Source: Glandiceps talaboti (Eukaryota > Hemichordata > Enteropneusta > Spengelidae). From it: a stretch of 64,000 nt of DNA. Location: assembly GCF_964340395.1 (NCBI RefSeq), contig NC_135556.1:18595642-18659641 (forward strand), read 5' to 3'. Below, one piece after another: positions 63,724-64,000 of this stretch. The position numbers and the translations under genes were made by a program. The stretch's first letter is position 1; each line of letters starts with the position of its first letter. The notes below the pieces were generated by a model. That model saw nothing but the letters and a program-made list of their open reading frames with translations. It was not told the origin of the DNA and made no database searches.

Positions 63724-64000
63724 CAATCTGATTAAAATCCGATGTGGTGAAAGCGGCTAGATGTCCTTAGTTACCTCTATTCATCGTGTTGTGACGTTTG
63801 TTTTGTTCGGAGTGATCGCTGCCTTCCCACAATCTAATTAAAATCCGATGTGGTGAAAGCGGCTAGATGTCCTTATTTACCTCTATTCATCGTGTTGTGA
63901 CGTTTGTTTTGTTCGGAGTGATCGCTGCCTTCCCACAATCTAATTAAAATCCGATGTGGTGAAAGCGGCTAGATGTCCTTATTTACCTCTATTCATCGTG
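63724..64000. repeat. 106-bp tandem array beginning with a foldback-type end
   Basis: CAATCTGATTAAAATCCGAT starts at 63724 and, as CAATCTAATTAAAATCCGAT, at 63830 and 63936; the units (GTGAAAGCGGCTAGATGTCC, GTTGTGACGTTTGTTTTGTT) are almost identical, and the array continues past the window. The unit's first 22 bases are the same as the ends of the foldback elements at 19853 and 20496. It begins about 30 bp upstream of the probable A-T-R start codon. Confidence 0.92.

Overview
The window is AT-rich animal DNA: GT-AG spliced genes, long introns, long simple-sequence tracts, and many LINE, SINE and inverted-repeat (MITE-like) insertions. Retrotransposon and SINE 3' tails of the GCGCTATATAA/(TGATT)n type, plus a CARS2-ING gene pair that vertebrates also have, suggest a marine invertebrate, perhaps a non-vertebrate deuterostome. 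The species cannot be fixed from this sequence.

Four host genes were reconstructed exon by exon by reading splice sites and phases. (1) 6649-21977 (-): mitochondrial cysteinyl-tRNA synthetase (CARS2), 13 coding exons, 590 residues, with HIGH, KMSKS and zinc ligands intact. (2) 22524-24077 (+): an ING1/ING2-type PHD-finger chromatin reader, two exons, 253 residues, joined by a GC-AG intron. Genes 1 and 2 are head to head across 546 bp, probably a shared promoter. (3) 30515-33082 (-): a short-chain dehydrogenase/reductase, complete except for a very short first exon. (4) 35871-63693 (-): a large NRPS-like enzyme with adenylation, carrier and thioester-reductase domains (A-T-R), 18 confident coding exons plus one probable 5' exon, about 1070 residues.

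Layout: 1-6.6 kb has no convincing gene. 6.6-22.0 kb is CARS2, whose first intron holds a nested DNA-transposon complex (19.2-21.4 kb) and a (TA)n tract. 22.5-24.6 kb is ING. 24.6-30.2 kb is intergenic with a (CT)n tract and a 5'-truncated LINE. 30.5-33.1 kb is the reductase, and 33.1-35.8 kb is non-coding with a foldback repeat. 35.9-63.7 kb is the A-T-R gene; its proposed first intron carries two LINE copies tail to tail, one broken by a MITE. A 106-bp tandem array starts at 63724 and leaves the window.

The most unusual pattern is that segments straddling exon-intron junctions are tandemly duplicated six times, in three of the four genes. The best case is CARS2 exon 9: its last 54 bp plus the 5' splice site recur about ten times, mostly at an exact 66-bp (22-codon) period that keeps the reading frame open. 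Related arrays at A-T-R exons 2, 12 and 15 and at reductase exon 3 duplicate donors or acceptors.
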